In this document: piece by piece, positions 43,359 through 52,119 of the stretch
Layout: each line of letters opens with the position of its first letter
Numbering within the stretch: the stretch's first letter is position 1
Source: Bacteroidota bacterium
GTDB taxonomy: Bacteria > Bacteroidota > Bacteroidia > B-17B0 > Aurantibacillaceae
Direction: 5' to 3'
NCBI GenBank assembly: GCA_021323535.1
Contig: JAJONO010000051.1
Location: 1-64,000 of the forward strand
Length of the DNA stretch: 64,000 nt
Translations under genes and position numbers: made by a program
The notes under the pieces: generated by a model
The model's database searches: none
Seen by the model: the letters and a program-made list of their open reading frames with translations, nothing else
Told to the model about the DNA's origin: nothing

Positions 43359-44114
43359 CTAAACAAACTTTGCAATAAAAGCATCCTTTCGCTCTCTGCT
43401 CACATTAAGTAATTCTCCGTCAGTCATTTTAACCTGTCCCCTATCCGACTTAAGATAAGCCGCCACATGTCGTAAGTTTACAATGTGACTTTGATGAATT
43501 CTAAAAAATCCGTGCTCGTTAAGCAGAGACTCATACTCGCCGATTGTACGGCTCACAGTAATACGTTTTCCGTTGGTCATAAAAAAATGTGTGTAGTTGC
43601 TTTCGGATTTAAGACGAATAATATCCGAGATATCCAGAACCATAAAACCAAGAACATTATTGATAACGAGACGTTTCATCTTACCGTTTTCTTCCCCATA
43701 ATTTTCCATCAGAACGCGCACACGCATATCGGCGCTTCCTTTACGCTTTTCCTTCTCTTTTTTGAGACGATCGATGGTACTTAAAAGATCGCCGGTTTTT
43801 ACAGGTTTAAGCAGGTAACCAAAAGCGCTGAACTCAAAGGCCCGGATAGCGAAATTGTCATACGCTGTAATAAAAACCACCTCAAAATCAACATCACCCA
43901 TCTTTTTTAAAAGATCGAAGCCGTTTTCATTTCTCATTTTAATATCGAGAAAAATAAGCTCGGGTTTGGTTTCACAGATCACAGTTTCGGCGCTTGAAAT
44001 GCTATCGGCTTCACCAACAATAACAACATCGTTACTAAGATTATCTTCGAGTTTTCTTCTTAACACAGCTCTTGCTGTATTTTCGTCGTCTATGATCACA
44101 GTTTTAATCTTCAT
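43359..44114 (-). CDS. LytTR family response regulator
   Basis: 251 residues. Receiver domain with phospho-acceptor Asp57 in LIFLDIKM, acidic pocket VIIDDEN (res 6-12) and Lys103 in LLKPVK. The C-terminal LytTR DNA-binding domain has SESNYTHFFMTNGKRI, TVSRTIGEYESLL and FFRIHQSHIVNLRHVAAYL. Its start overlaps the histidine kinase stop by four bases, so both are made together. Target genes are not known. Confidence 0.93.
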   Translation of the reverse strand: MKIKTVIIDDENTARAVLRRKLEDNLSNDVVIVGEADSISSAETVICETKPELIFLDIKMRNENGFDLLKKMGDVDFEVVFITAYDNFAIRAFEFSAFGYLLKPVKTGDLLSTIDRLKKEKEKRKGSADMRVRVLMENYGEENGKMKRLVINNVLGFMVLDISDIIRLKSESNYTHFFMTNGKRITVSRTIGEYESLLNEHGFFRIHQSHIVNLRHVAAYLKSDRGQVKMTDGELLNVSRERKDAFIAKFV

Positions 44115-45892
44115 CCTGTTTTATATGGAATATGCATAATTACTTTCGTTCCAATATTATTATCACCTGGTAACATCGTAACAGAACCCAAAGGCTTTAA
44201 CCGTTCTACGGTTAATTTCAATCCTTTGGAAACATGAGTGCCGTTTCCTGCATTGTCATTTGATTGTATGCCAACACCATCATCCTCTATTGTAAAAGTA
44301 AGTAGTTTGTTATTCGAAAGAGCGCAGCTGATTTTTATCTTTCCTTTTCCCTTAGGAGCAATGCCGTGCCAGATGGCATTTTCAACAACTGGCTGAAGGA
44401 TCAGTGGAGGAACCAACATGTGATGTATGTCAAGTTCTTCGTGGCCCGTAAGCTCATACTCCATTTTATCTTCCAGCCGGTTTTTTTCAAGATTAAGATA
44501 GAGGCTAAGAGAAGTCAGTTCTTCATGCAGACTTATCATTGATTTTCCGCTGTTATCCAGTATCTTTCTCAGGAGTTGTCCAAAGTCGCCCATATATTCA
44601 TCGGCCTTTTCCTGTTTCTTCTCAAGATAAAGCCGTTGAATAGCATTTAATGCGTTGAAAATAAAATGCGGGTTCATTTGCGCACGAAGTACTTTTTGTT
44701 CCAGTTCTGTACTTCGTTGCATTTCTTTAAATCTTTTTTGACGCATGTAAAGAATAGTAAAAACAATAATAAAAGCTACCACAATGAGAGAAAATACCAG
44801 GAGTATATTACGCCTTGATGCTTCCATCTCTAATTGTGTTTTTTCTTCTTTTAACGCCGCATTTTCCCGTGCCATTTTTTCTGTTTCGTATTTTTTCAGA
44901 AGTTCTGCTGATTGCAATGAAATTTCTTCTGAGTATATTTTCGCCATTACCATGAGCAGTGAATCAGAATAGACGGTAGCCAGTTTATAGTCGTTCTTTT
45001 TTTTCGCATGCTCCATCATAATACCATAAACGTTTTCCAGTTCTTTTAATGAAGAAGTCCCTTTTATCAGGGATCTTACTTTTAAAGCATACGTGGCCGA
45101 CTCATCAAGGTGGCCGGTTTCAAAATACATAACAGCAATTGCTGTAAGGCAATTATATTTAGACTCAACATCACCAATACTATCAAATATAAAAAGAGCC
45201 CTTTCAAATAATTCTTTCGCATCCGGCAGGCGATTGTTATTTAACGCCACGTTTCCCAGATTCTGTATTGTTTCCGCTGAATGTTTTATCTCGCCAAATT
45301 TTTTCTCGATACGTAAAGCTTCCTGTAAATACTTCTCGGCCAGCGCAGAATTTCCAAGCCTTTCATAAATGACACCAATATTTCCTAATGAAGAAGCCTT
45401 TGAGCGTTCATTTGCTGTTGCATATAGTGTCATTGCCTTTTCGTAACATTCCAGCGCCTCTTTCAAGCGATCCTGAATTTGATAAACGGTTCCAAGGTTA
45501 TTATAATCATCCGCCATTCCAATCTTATTGCCATTTTTTTCATGGCTCTTCAAGGCTAGTATGTTATATTCCACCGCTTTTACAAAATCATTTCTTAAAA
45601 AATAATTGTTTGCTGTTACGTGAAGCGCCTCTGCAATCAACCTTTCATTTTTCAAGACGCTGGCTTTCTGGAAGGCTTCAGCTACATATTTTTCTGACCT
45701 GGCAGGATCATCAGCTCTGAGGTTCCAGCTCAGAAAGATAAGGGCTTTAATACGATCGGTATCGTGTGTGTGTGAGTTGTAAACTTTAAACAGGCTGTCG
45801 GTATTATGGTCACGTTGCTGAGCCCTGGAATTGTGAGAAAACAAAACCAGGATCAAAATAAAAAGTAAAGCGCCCTTATTTATCCACCGCAT
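44111..45892 (-). CDS. LytS-type sensor histidine kinase with TPR sensor
   Basis: 593 residues. After a signal sequence, a tetratricopeptide-repeat region (about 40-330) with units such as YNNLGTVYQIQDRLKEALE and LGNIGVIYERLGNSALAEKY forms a periplasmic sensor. A membrane helix follows (RNILLVFSLIVVAFIIVFTI, about 365-384). The kinase core has the His_kinase motif QMNPHFIFNALNAIQ with His409 and the ATPase pocket VENAIWHG and DDGVGI. It phosphorylates the overlapping LytTR regulator. The signal sensed is unknown, presumably protein-protein contact through the TPR part. Confidence 0.92.
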   Translation of the reverse strand: MRWINKGALLFILILVLFSHNSRAQQRDHNTDSLFKVYNSHTHDTDRIKALIFLSWNLRADDPARSEKYVAEAFQKASVLKNERLIAEALHVTANNYFLRNDFVKAVEYNILALKSHEKNGNKIGMADDYNNLGTVYQIQDRLKEALECYEKAMTLYATANERSKASSLGNIGVIYERLGNSALAEKYLQEALRIEKKFGEIKHSAETIQNLGNVALNNNRLPDAKELFERALFIFDSIGDVESKYNCLTAIAVMYFETGHLDESATYALKVRSLIKGTSSLKELENVYGIMMEHAKKKNDYKLATVYSDSLLMVMAKIYSEEISLQSAELLKKYETEKMARENAALKEEKTQLEMEASRRNILLVFSLIVVAFIIVFTILYMRQKRFKEMQRSTELEQKVLRAQMNPHFIFNALNAIQRLYLEKKQEKADEYMGDFGQLLRKILDNSGKSMISLHEELTSLSLYLNLEKNRLEDKMEYELTGHEELDIHHMLVPPLILQPVVENAIWHGIAPKGKGKIKISCALSNNKLLTFTIEDDGVGIQSNDNAGNGTHVSKGLKLTVERLKPLGSVTMLPGDNNIGTKVIMHIPYKTG

Positions 45893-45913
45893 AGCACATC
45901 AAAAATAACCATT

Positions 45914-46453
45914 TTACCCAACCCGTTTACCGAGTTCACTAAAAAACCGATCGAGTTCAGGTGTGGAGTCCTCGTTGATGGCTAAACCATTTTGCTTAAG
46001 ATTTTGCCGGACCAGCGCTTTGAAAGCTCCTGACTGACTACAAACAACTTCATTGTCTTTAAAATAGATGTGATACCCGGTTTCCTTGTTTTCGATTTCA
46101 CGGATATTGGAAAAAGGAACAATCACATTCTTTATCATTTGCTGGTTAATAAAAAGTCCTTCCTGTGTAATAGCCAACGAAGGATTTTTCCAATCCTGCA
46201 TAAAAAATAAAAGCGGAAGAATCAGGGCGAAAGCTATCCCGATAAAAAGTCCCCAACCATACACAGTTGCCGGCCAGCCTGTGGTTATATTACGTCCATG
46301 CTTTAAAGAATAGACTTCGTGTGTATATTCATTCCAGTACAACCTGGATAACACTACGCCAACAGCGCACGAAATAATAACCAGAAGCATGAAAATAACT
46401 GCCATCCTGAGTTTGTTTTTATTAAGCGGAACACTTTGAATGAAATGATGCAT
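45914..46453 (-). CDS. Two-helix membrane protein with PH-like tail
   Basis: 179 residues. Two membrane helices near 17-40 and 65-87 (AVIFMLLVIISCAVGVVL and YGWGLFIGIAFALILPLLFF). The C-terminal ~90 residues (SLAITQEGLFINQQMIKN, VPFSNIREIENKETGYHIYF) resemble the bacterial PH-like fold seen in STM3941-type proteins. No enzymatic motif. 21 bases upstream of the histidine kinase gene in the same operon; it may be an accessory part of the signalling pair. Confidence 0.62.
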   Translation of the reverse strand: MHHFIQSVPLNKNKLRMAVIFMLLVIISCAVGVVLSRLYWNEYTHEVYSLKHGRNITTGWPATVYGWGLFIGIAFALILPLLFFMQDWKNPSLAITQEGLFINQQMIKNVIVPFSNIREIENKETGYHIYFKDNEVVCSQSGAFKALVRQNLKQNGLAINEDSTPELDRFFSELGKRVG

Positions 46454-46464
46454 TTTTTAGAATA

Positions 46465-47034
46465 TTAATTGGTTTGACTTTTCTTTTTATTAAGCAGCTC
46501 CCTGATCCGCTCCAGTTTACCATATTCGTTATCATAGTCGGCACGCATGCGAAGCCAGTAACGCACCTCTGATCTGGAGTTTTTTGTAGTAATGCTTCGT
46601 GGCGGTCTTTGATCAAACAGATAATCCATGGACATGGTTTTTGTTATGAGCGTTCCATTGGGTTCAACGAACATATCTTTCGCGTTGCCACTATATCCAT
46701 AAATTATTTTTTCAACAACCACTTCCTCATTGCAATCATTAACGATCATACATTTCTGCATAGGAATCTCCAGTTTTATTGTTGTGCCGTTTTGCATTTT
46801 ATATTCAGGCGTACCATACACCACGTAGCAGGCACTGGTTTTATTCCCGGTTACAATGTAAGCTCTTGAATTCATCATAATGATTCCCGTAAACAGAAGT
46901 ATTCCGGTGAAAAAAACAGTGAAACCTCCGGCTACATATTTTTTCCGCTTCATAAAAAGCCGGAAAACCAGAACGCATACAGTTAATGTTAAGATAATGT
47001 CTAGTGTAAAAAGAAGTGTGTAATTAATAAGCAT
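46465..47034 (-). CDS. Membrane protein of unknown function
   Basis: 189 residues. Two N-terminal membrane helices (about 5-26 and 33-55), then a periplasmic part with three cysteines (SACYVVYG, KCMIVNDCNEE) and a basic C-terminus. No recognised family. 11 bases before the previous gene and 31 after the one upstream, within the same minus-strand operon. Confidence 0.58.
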   Translation of the reverse strand: MLINYTLLFTLDIILTLTVCVLVFRLFMKRKKYVAGGFTVFFTGILLFTGIIMMNSRAYIVTGNKTSACYVVYGTPEYKMQNGTTIKLEIPMQKCMIVNDCNEEVVVEKIIYGYSGNAKDMFVEPNGTLITKTMSMDYLFDQRPPRSITTKNSRSEVRYWLRMRADYDNEYGKLERIRELLNKKKSQTN

Positions 47035-47065
47035 GATTTATTGTTTTAAGTTTATAAATCAGATT

Positions 47066-48835
47066 TTATTTGGAAACATTAGAGCAGTTAATTTCAAACC
47101 CCACTCTCCCCGAACCTGACAATTCTTTTCCATCCATATCTTCAGTGTAATAATTGCCATCATCGTTGGTATAATCTTCAAAGAATTTGTCCAAACGTGG
47201 TTTTCCATAACCGGTGCCTGCCTTTTCTTGCTCAACTACACCGCCGTATAGGTAGCACTTCCCGTCCTTATCTTTTACCATCGCGTAAGCCACACCTTCC
47301 CTGCTTGTGATAATGCCCGTATATTTATTTTTCACATAGGTCCATGCAGGATCAAACACCACCACTTTTTGTACTGTTCCTCCAACTTCATTAACAATAG
47401 CGCTACTGAATGCCGCTGCTATTTCGGCGTTATGTACTTTCGATTTTGGGAAGCGAAGGTCGTTGGCCCGTTGTTGTTTAATAGCGTCAAAAGTTTTCTG
47501 CAGGTTAGAATAACTTGTGGAAGCATCGATTGTAAAAGGTATTGTTTTTCTGTTTATTACAAGTTCTATCTTAATTTTTTTATCTGCAAACTCACCGATA
47601 TTTTTAATTTTCCCATAAATACTTTCTGTCATTCTAAAGGCCTCAAAATCATTGGCCCCTCTTTTTGTCTTCATTTTCTCAGCTGCAACATCCGGAATCA
47701 CCGCAAAAGTAAACGTGGTTGCCTTTGGGCGGTTATCAGCAAATGCAGCACCTTCGGCCAATCTTCCTTCCTTTATATATAAGTTACCTTCAATATACAT
47801 GGCGTAATCACAGGTCGCTTCTACAAGGCCATTGTAATAAACGATACCATATATCACTTCATTCTCTGTGAATTCAGTTTTAAAATCACCCTCTTTTTCT
47901 TTACCAGGAATAATTGGTTTATTACTCAACAATACTTTTCCTACATTTTTTTTATGCACGTCGCTTACATACACTTTTTCATCGAGGTACTTATAAAATT
48001 TTGCTTTAATATCTTCCAGTTCAGACAACTTTTGCGGATAAAAGGTGAATTGCGGCGTCAGTTCTTTCATGGTTCTACAAAAACTAATGGCTTCTTCTAT
48101 GCTCGCAATACTTGACGAGGTTCTTTTTTCAAACTCTTCCGTAGCGGTTTTTTTCAGTTTGTCAATCGCGGCGGGAAGATCCTTTTCAGCGAATACAGGA
48201 AAATCCTTTTCATAAAAATCTACCAGCGGATTATAATAGTAAGCGTTTTTCTTGATGTCAGGATATTTTGTAACGATTTCCACCATTTTGGTTTTCGCCT
48301 CTGCATAATTAAGTTTCTCGAACATGTATTCAGAAAAGAATTTGTAGGTGAACATAGAATTGTATTTATCTTTCATGGTTCTTGCATACCGTCCTTTATC
48401 TTCGATATATGTATTGGCTTCCTTCTTCAATGACCATTCATTGAACTTTGTAAGGTTATTATCATACTTAGATTTAAATCCTTCAATACTCACGTTGTAA
48501 TCCAGCTTTTCAGCCAGCTTTGGATCTTTTTCTTTTATCCGGGCCATAATAGTCTCCAGTTCTTTTATCCTGAGCTGGGTTTCCTCATATTCTTTTTTTC
48601 CGAAGCTGTATTCACCTCCGGTCTGCCAACGCGGGTTCCCCATATGGGTATTCAAATCTTTCTGTTTGTCCTCCATCAGTTTAATTTGTTCCGCGGCAGG
48701 ACTTTTTTCTTTTTGCTTCTCAAGTCTTTCTTTCTTATCGGGTATTTTTACATTGAATGGCAATTGCGAAAAGGCAGTCTGCATGCAAGCCATTAAGCAG
48801 GTTATTACGAGGAGTTTAATGATAGATGCCTTCAT
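47066..48835 (-). CDS. Large exported protein of unknown function
   Basis: About 589 residues. The open frame extends to 48982, but the Met at 48835 gives a signal peptide (MKASIIKLLVITCLMACMQ, TAFSQ) and a TATATTTG promoter element sits at 48867-48860, inside the longer frame. Res 30-130 are charged and coiled-coil-like (RLEKQKEKSPAAEQIKLMED). The C-terminal half has beta-rich segments and aromatic motifs (FDPAWTYVKNKYTG, YAMVKDKDGKCYLYGGVVEQ). No family recognised. First gene of the operon that ends with the LytS/LytTR pair. Confidence 0.66.
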   Translation of the reverse strand: MKASIIKLLVITCLMACMQTAFSQLPFNVKIPDKKERLEKQKEKSPAAEQIKLMEDKQKDLNTHMGNPRWQTGGEYSFGKKEYEETQLRIKELETIMARIKEKDPKLAEKLDYNVSIEGFKSKYDNNLTKFNEWSLKKEANTYIEDKGRYARTMKDKYNSMFTYKFFSEYMFEKLNYAEAKTKMVEIVTKYPDIKKNAYYYNPLVDFYEKDFPVFAEKDLPAAIDKLKKTATEEFEKRTSSSIASIEEAISFCRTMKELTPQFTFYPQKLSELEDIKAKFYKYLDEKVYVSDVHKKNVGKVLLSNKPIIPGKEKEGDFKTEFTENEVIYGIVYYNGLVEATCDYAMYIEGNLYIKEGRLAEGAAFADNRPKATTFTFAVIPDVAAEKMKTKRGANDFEAFRMTESIYGKIKNIGEFADKKIKIELVINRKTIPFTIDASTSYSNLQKTFDAIKQQRANDLRFPKSKVHNAEIAAAFSSAIVNEVGGTVQKVVVFDPAWTYVKNKYTGIITSREGVAYAMVKDKDGKCYLYGGVVEQEKAGTGYGKPRLDKFFEDYTNDDGNYYTEDMDGKELSGSGRVGFEINCSNVSK

Positions 48836-48859
48836 ACTTTCGTTTTTAACGTTTCGGTT

Positions 48860-48887
48860 CAAATATAGAATATGTGAAAACAGGCAA
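48860..48887 (-). promoter_or_regulatory. Promoter of the five-gene LytTR operon
   Basis: On the minus strand TATATTTG lies at 48867-48860, with ATTG at 48888-48885 about 17 bases further upstream. It is 25 bases before the Met at 48835 and supports that start. Confidence 0.55.
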
Positions 48888-49084
48888 TTTATCAATTGAT
48901 TATCCGTTACATTCCAATGAGTATTTGTTACACCCCATCCAGTATCCGGAAATCTTTTTTTTGTAACTTGCGGGATACTCATTATTTTCAGCCAAACGGA
49001 TTATGATCTGAATAATGAAAGAATACGGAATGTTTGATTGCTCTGATGGCTTTTTTGAAAAAGATTTATAGACTTTGAGTTAAG

Positions 49085-49966
49085 ATGAACAGACTTTTTT
49101 TACTTCTCTTCCTGTATAGTATATCCGAAAAAACATACTCCTGTAGTTGCAGGGGAATTGATGATTATTATCACTTCTTTAAATGCAACACATATTCTTT
49201 TGTTGGAAAAGTAACTGATTCCAAAAAAGAGAAGGATCATTATGTTTATACATTCGAAGTAGTTGACAAACTTCGCTCCTCTTTCAAAGGAAAAGTTTTA
49301 ATAAATAATAAGACCAAAGGTGTTGCATGCGATATTTATTTCAACGTTGGGGAAAAATATATTTTGAACCCAACAAAAATTAACGGAGAATACAATATAC
49401 AGCGTTGCGATTATAATGTTGGAGAAACTGAAACAAATTTCGAAGAAGATCTTAGATTAATAAAGCTCTTTTCAAAAAAAGATTTTGAAGTCGATTGCAG
49501 TTATTTTAAATGCACTGTCAAAAACGGGAAGCGAAATGGGAAATGGATTCGCTATTATAGTAATGATTCTTTAAAACAGAAAGCTGAAGAAGGCAACTTT
49601 ATCAACGATCTGGAAGACGGTAAATGGAAGGCAGAAGGATATGAAACTATTTATAAAAACGGAAAATTACTTAGATCCATTCAATATATAGGAGACTCGA
49701 TACAATATAAAATGGAAGAAATAAATGGGAAGCACATCCGTTATTATCCTGATGGAAAAATCCATAAGGTATTGAACTATAGAGATAATTCTTATACTGC
49801 ATATTTTGAAACCGGAAAAATAAAGGAAAGAGGTAAATTCAATAAAAATGGATATCTGTATGGTCAAATTCTGTATTATAATAATGATGGTTCACTGAAA
49901 AATAAGGAAGATATTTATAACGAAAAATTTTATCTGGCAAATGACAGGCTGATGTACGAAGATTAG
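49085..49966 (+). CDS. Exported NTR/TIMP-like protein with MORN-type repeats
   Basis: 293 residues. After a short signal peptide (res 1-18), the mature N-terminus begins Cys-Ser-Cys (res 19-21), the hallmark of NTR/TIMP-like folds, followed by SFVGKVTDSKKEKDHYVYTF and C near res 77 and 102. From about res 145 to 285 there are MORN-like repeats: KNGKRNGKWIRYYSN, EDGKWKAEGYETIYKNGK, INGKHIRYYPDGKI and ETGKIKERGKFNKNGYLYG. Such repeats occur in YwqK-type proteins and are thought to bind protein or membrane. It stands alone; partner unknown. Confidence 0.68.
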   Translation: MNRLFLLLFLYSISEKTYSCSCRGIDDYYHFFKCNTYSFVGKVTDSKKEKDHYVYTFEVVDKLRSSFKGKVLINNKTKGVACDIYFNVGEKYILNPTKINGEYNIQRCDYNVGETETNFEEDLRLIKLFSKKDFEVDCSYFKCTVKNGKRNGKWIRYYSNDSLKQKAEEGNFINDLEDGKWKAEGYETIYKNGKLLRSIQYIGDSIQYKMEEINGKHIRYYPDGKIHKVLNYRDNSYTAYFETGKIKERGKFNKNGYLYGQILYYNNDGSLKNKEDIYNEKFYLANDRLMYED

Positions 49967-49997
49967 TTCGCTTACTTTCTTTTTCATACCTTTAACT

Positions 49998-51197
49998 ATG
50001 CGTAATATTCTCACTTTAATATTATTCTTTGCCTTAACACCAATTCATTCTCAAACCTGGACTCAAGTCCCTGACTTTCCTTCGGCTGGTCGCGACGATG
50101 GTGCCGCTTTTGTAATAGGAAACAAAGCCTATTGTATGACCGGCCGCGATCCATCGGGATGCCAGCTTAGCGGTTACCAGTTTGATGGCGCCACTGAAAC
50201 CTGGAGCACTATGGCCAGTTTGCCCGCAGGAAACGAGAGGCAATACTCTACTCCATTTTCCTACAATGGTAAAGGTTATTTATTGGCAGGAGTTACCTGC
50301 AGCAATACCTACATTAAACAATTATGGCAATACGATCCTGCTGTAAATACATGGTCGCTTATGCCCGATTTTGCAGGAAGCGGAAGACATGGTTCACATA
50401 ATTTTGTGATCGGAGATAAAGTATACGTTGTGGGCGGTTGGGATGATGTCAACTACTTAAACGAAGTATGGGAGTATAATCTTACCTCGGGCGTATGGAC
50501 CCAAAAAAATAATCTTCCTCTCTCTGGTTTCTGGCGCGGTGCAGCGTTTGCCATTTCAGGAACAGGTTATATTGCCTTTGGATTTACGAATAGTAATTAT
50601 TACAATCATAAAATTTATCAATACAACCAGGCCGGCGATTCCTGGAGTGTTGTTCCGGGAATTACACTTGGTCCGAGAAAATACATTGGAACAGCCGTTA
50701 TTAATAACAAAGCCTTTTTTTGTGGCGGCCAGGATTCTATCGGAGATTTTTTAAGCGATGCTCTTGTGTTTGACCCTGCAACCAACACCGTTGTGGCTCA
50801 AAGCGGAATACCTGCAGTTGCGAGACGTGGCGGTATGGCCTTTGCGCTTAATAATATTTTCTATTACACCTGCGGCTTGCAACAAGATGGGCAACGGAAT
50901 AAAGAAACGTGGAAGACCGACGGAGTGGTTGGAATTACTTCTCATGAATTTCAGATTTCAGATTTCAGATTTTATCCGAATCCGGTGAGTGATGTATTAA
51001 CTTTTTCAGGCGAACAATCTTTGGAAGCAACAGAAATCTTCGTTACAAATTCGTTGGGACAAAAAATAACGACAGAGATTTCTATCCATCAAAATGAAGC
51101 CAGAATAAACACGAAAGATTTATCGGGTGGAATTTATTTTCTTTCAATAAGGAAAGATGGTCAGATGCTTTCGAAACGTTTTATTATTTTGCACTAA
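49998..51197 (+). CDS. Kelch-repeat protein with T9SS sorting domain
   Basis: 399 residues. Signal peptide MRNILTLILFFALTPIHSQ. Kelch-type beta-propeller blades repeat over about 25-310 (e.g. VIGNKAYCMTGRD, FVIGDKVYVVGGWDD, NKAFFCGGQDS, LNNIFYYTCGLQQDG). The C-terminal ~75 residues are a type IX sorting domain: FYPNPVSDVLTF, a middle IFVTNSLGQKI strand, and LSGGIYFLSIRKDGQMLSKRF. It is expected on the cell surface or secreted. A 7-base tandem repeat lies exactly in the linker before the sorting domain. Confidence 0.85.
   Translation: MRNILTLILFFALTPIHSQTWTQVPDFPSAGRDDGAAFVIGNKAYCMTGRDPSGCQLSGYQFDGATETWSTMASLPAGNERQYSTPFSYNGKGYLLAGVTCSNTYIKQLWQYDPAVNTWSLMPDFAGSGRHGSHNFVIGDKVYVVGGWDDVNYLNEVWEYNLTSGVWTQKNNLPLSGFWRGAAFAISGTGYIAFGFTNSNYYNHKIYQYNQAGDSWSVVPGITLGPRKYIGTAVINNKAFFCGGQDSIGDFLSDALVFDPATNTVVAQSGIPAVARRGGMAFALNNIFYYTCGLQQDGQRNKETWKTDGVVGITSHEFQISDFRFYPNPVSDVLTFSGEQSLEATEIFVTNSLGQKITTEISIHQNEARINTKDLSGGIYFLSIRKDGQMLSKRFIILH
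50949..50973 (+). repeat. Tandem 7-bp repeat (TTTCAGA x3) before the T9SS sorting domain
   Basis: TTTCAGA repeated three times (50949-50969) then TTTT. It encodes FQISDFRF and joins the propeller to the sorting domain. Because 7 is not a multiple of three, gain or loss of one unit would change the frame. Confidence 0.7.
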
Positions 51198-51201
51198 AAT
51201 T

Positions 51202-51290
51202 TAAACCGCAAAGACGCTAAGAATGCGCAATGGACGTAATAAAGTTTCCTTGCGTTCTTCGCGAAACCTTTCCGTCTTTGCGGTTAAACA
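51202..51290. repeat. 86-bp imperfect palindrome between kelch and prmA genes
   Basis: TTTAAACCGCAAAGACG (51202-51217) faces CGTCTTTGCGGTTAAA (51275-51290); inner words AAGAATGCGCAA and TTGCGTTCTT also pair. It is the only sequence between two convergent genes and may act as a two-way terminator. The CTTTGCGG word is shared with the 39.9-40.1 kb repeat. Confidence 0.7.
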
Positions 51291-51291
51291 T

Positions 51292-52119
51292 CTACAATTT
51301 CTCCATCACCAGCATCGTCCACTCATCTTTTGAATTTTGTGAATCGAGCTTGAATTTGTGAGAAACACACACTTCAATTAATTCTGAAGCATCTGTTTTA
51401 AAAAATCCACTGAGAAATAATTTTCCGCCTGAGTTTATTTTTTGAGAATAGACAGGGATCTGCCTCTTTAAAATATTCTTATTAATGTTAGCGAGAATAA
51501 TGTCGAAGTTTTTTTGCTTCTCCAGTAAATCAATATCTCCTTTTTTAATTACAATTGTGGAAGCATTATTTGTTGCGCAGTTCTCGATACTATTCTCCAC
51601 GCTCCATTCGTCAATATCAATTCCTAAAATATCGGTGGCCCCTAAAACTTTCGCGAGAATAGCCAGAACGCCCGTGCCGCATCCCATATCGAGCACACGT
51701 TTGCCATGAAAATCGTGTTCGAACATGGCCGCGCAAACTAATTGGGTCGTTTGATGATGTCCCGTTCCGAAACTCATCTTTGGCATAATAATAATTTCGT
51801 AGATCACTTTTTTATTTTCAGGATGAAAAGGCGCGCGGATACAAAGTAAATCTCTCACCACAACAGGTTCAAAATTCTTTTCCCATTCTTCGTTCCAGTT
51901 GGTTTGCGCGATTTTCTCAACAGAATAATTGTATTCAAAGCTATCAAACAGCAGCTCGTCAAAATTTACATTTCCCGAATCTTCTTCTTTTATATATCCA
52001 ATAAATCCGCTGGAAGTAGTATCAAAACTATCAAAGCCCATATCGGCGATCATGGCCATCAAAATTTCTGATCCCGGTTGCGGCGGAGTTACAATAAAAT
52101 GATAGGCTAAATAACTCAT
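51292..52119 (-). CDS. prmA: Ribosomal protein L11 methyltransferase
   Basis: 275 residues. SAM-dependent enzyme methylating lysines and the N-terminus of L11, whose gene is at 29398. Motifs: MPKMSFGTGHHQTTQL (conserved in PrmA), SAM-binding VLDMGCGTGVLAILAKVLG, then GIDIDEWSVENSIENC and ILANINKNIL. The start ATG shares one base with the tpiA stop (TAATG), so it is translationally coupled to tpiA. Confidence 0.93.
   Translation of the reverse strand: MSYLAYHFIVTPPQPGSEILMAMIADMGFDSFDTTSSGFIGYIKEEDSGNVNFDELLFDSFEYNYSVEKIAQTNWNEEWEKNFEPVVVRDLLCIRAPFHPENKKVIYEIIIMPKMSFGTGHHQTTQLVCAAMFEHDFHGKRVLDMGCGTGVLAILAKVLGATDILGIDIDEWSVENSIENCATNNASTIVIKKGDIDLLEKQKNFDIILANINKNILKRQIPVYSQKINSGGKLFLSGFFKTDASELIEVCVSHKFKLDSQNSKDEWTMLVMEKL

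Noticed and set aside
48836..48982. N-terminal extension of the 47066 gene
   Set aside because: A promoter element lies inside the extension and the signal peptide begins at 48835.
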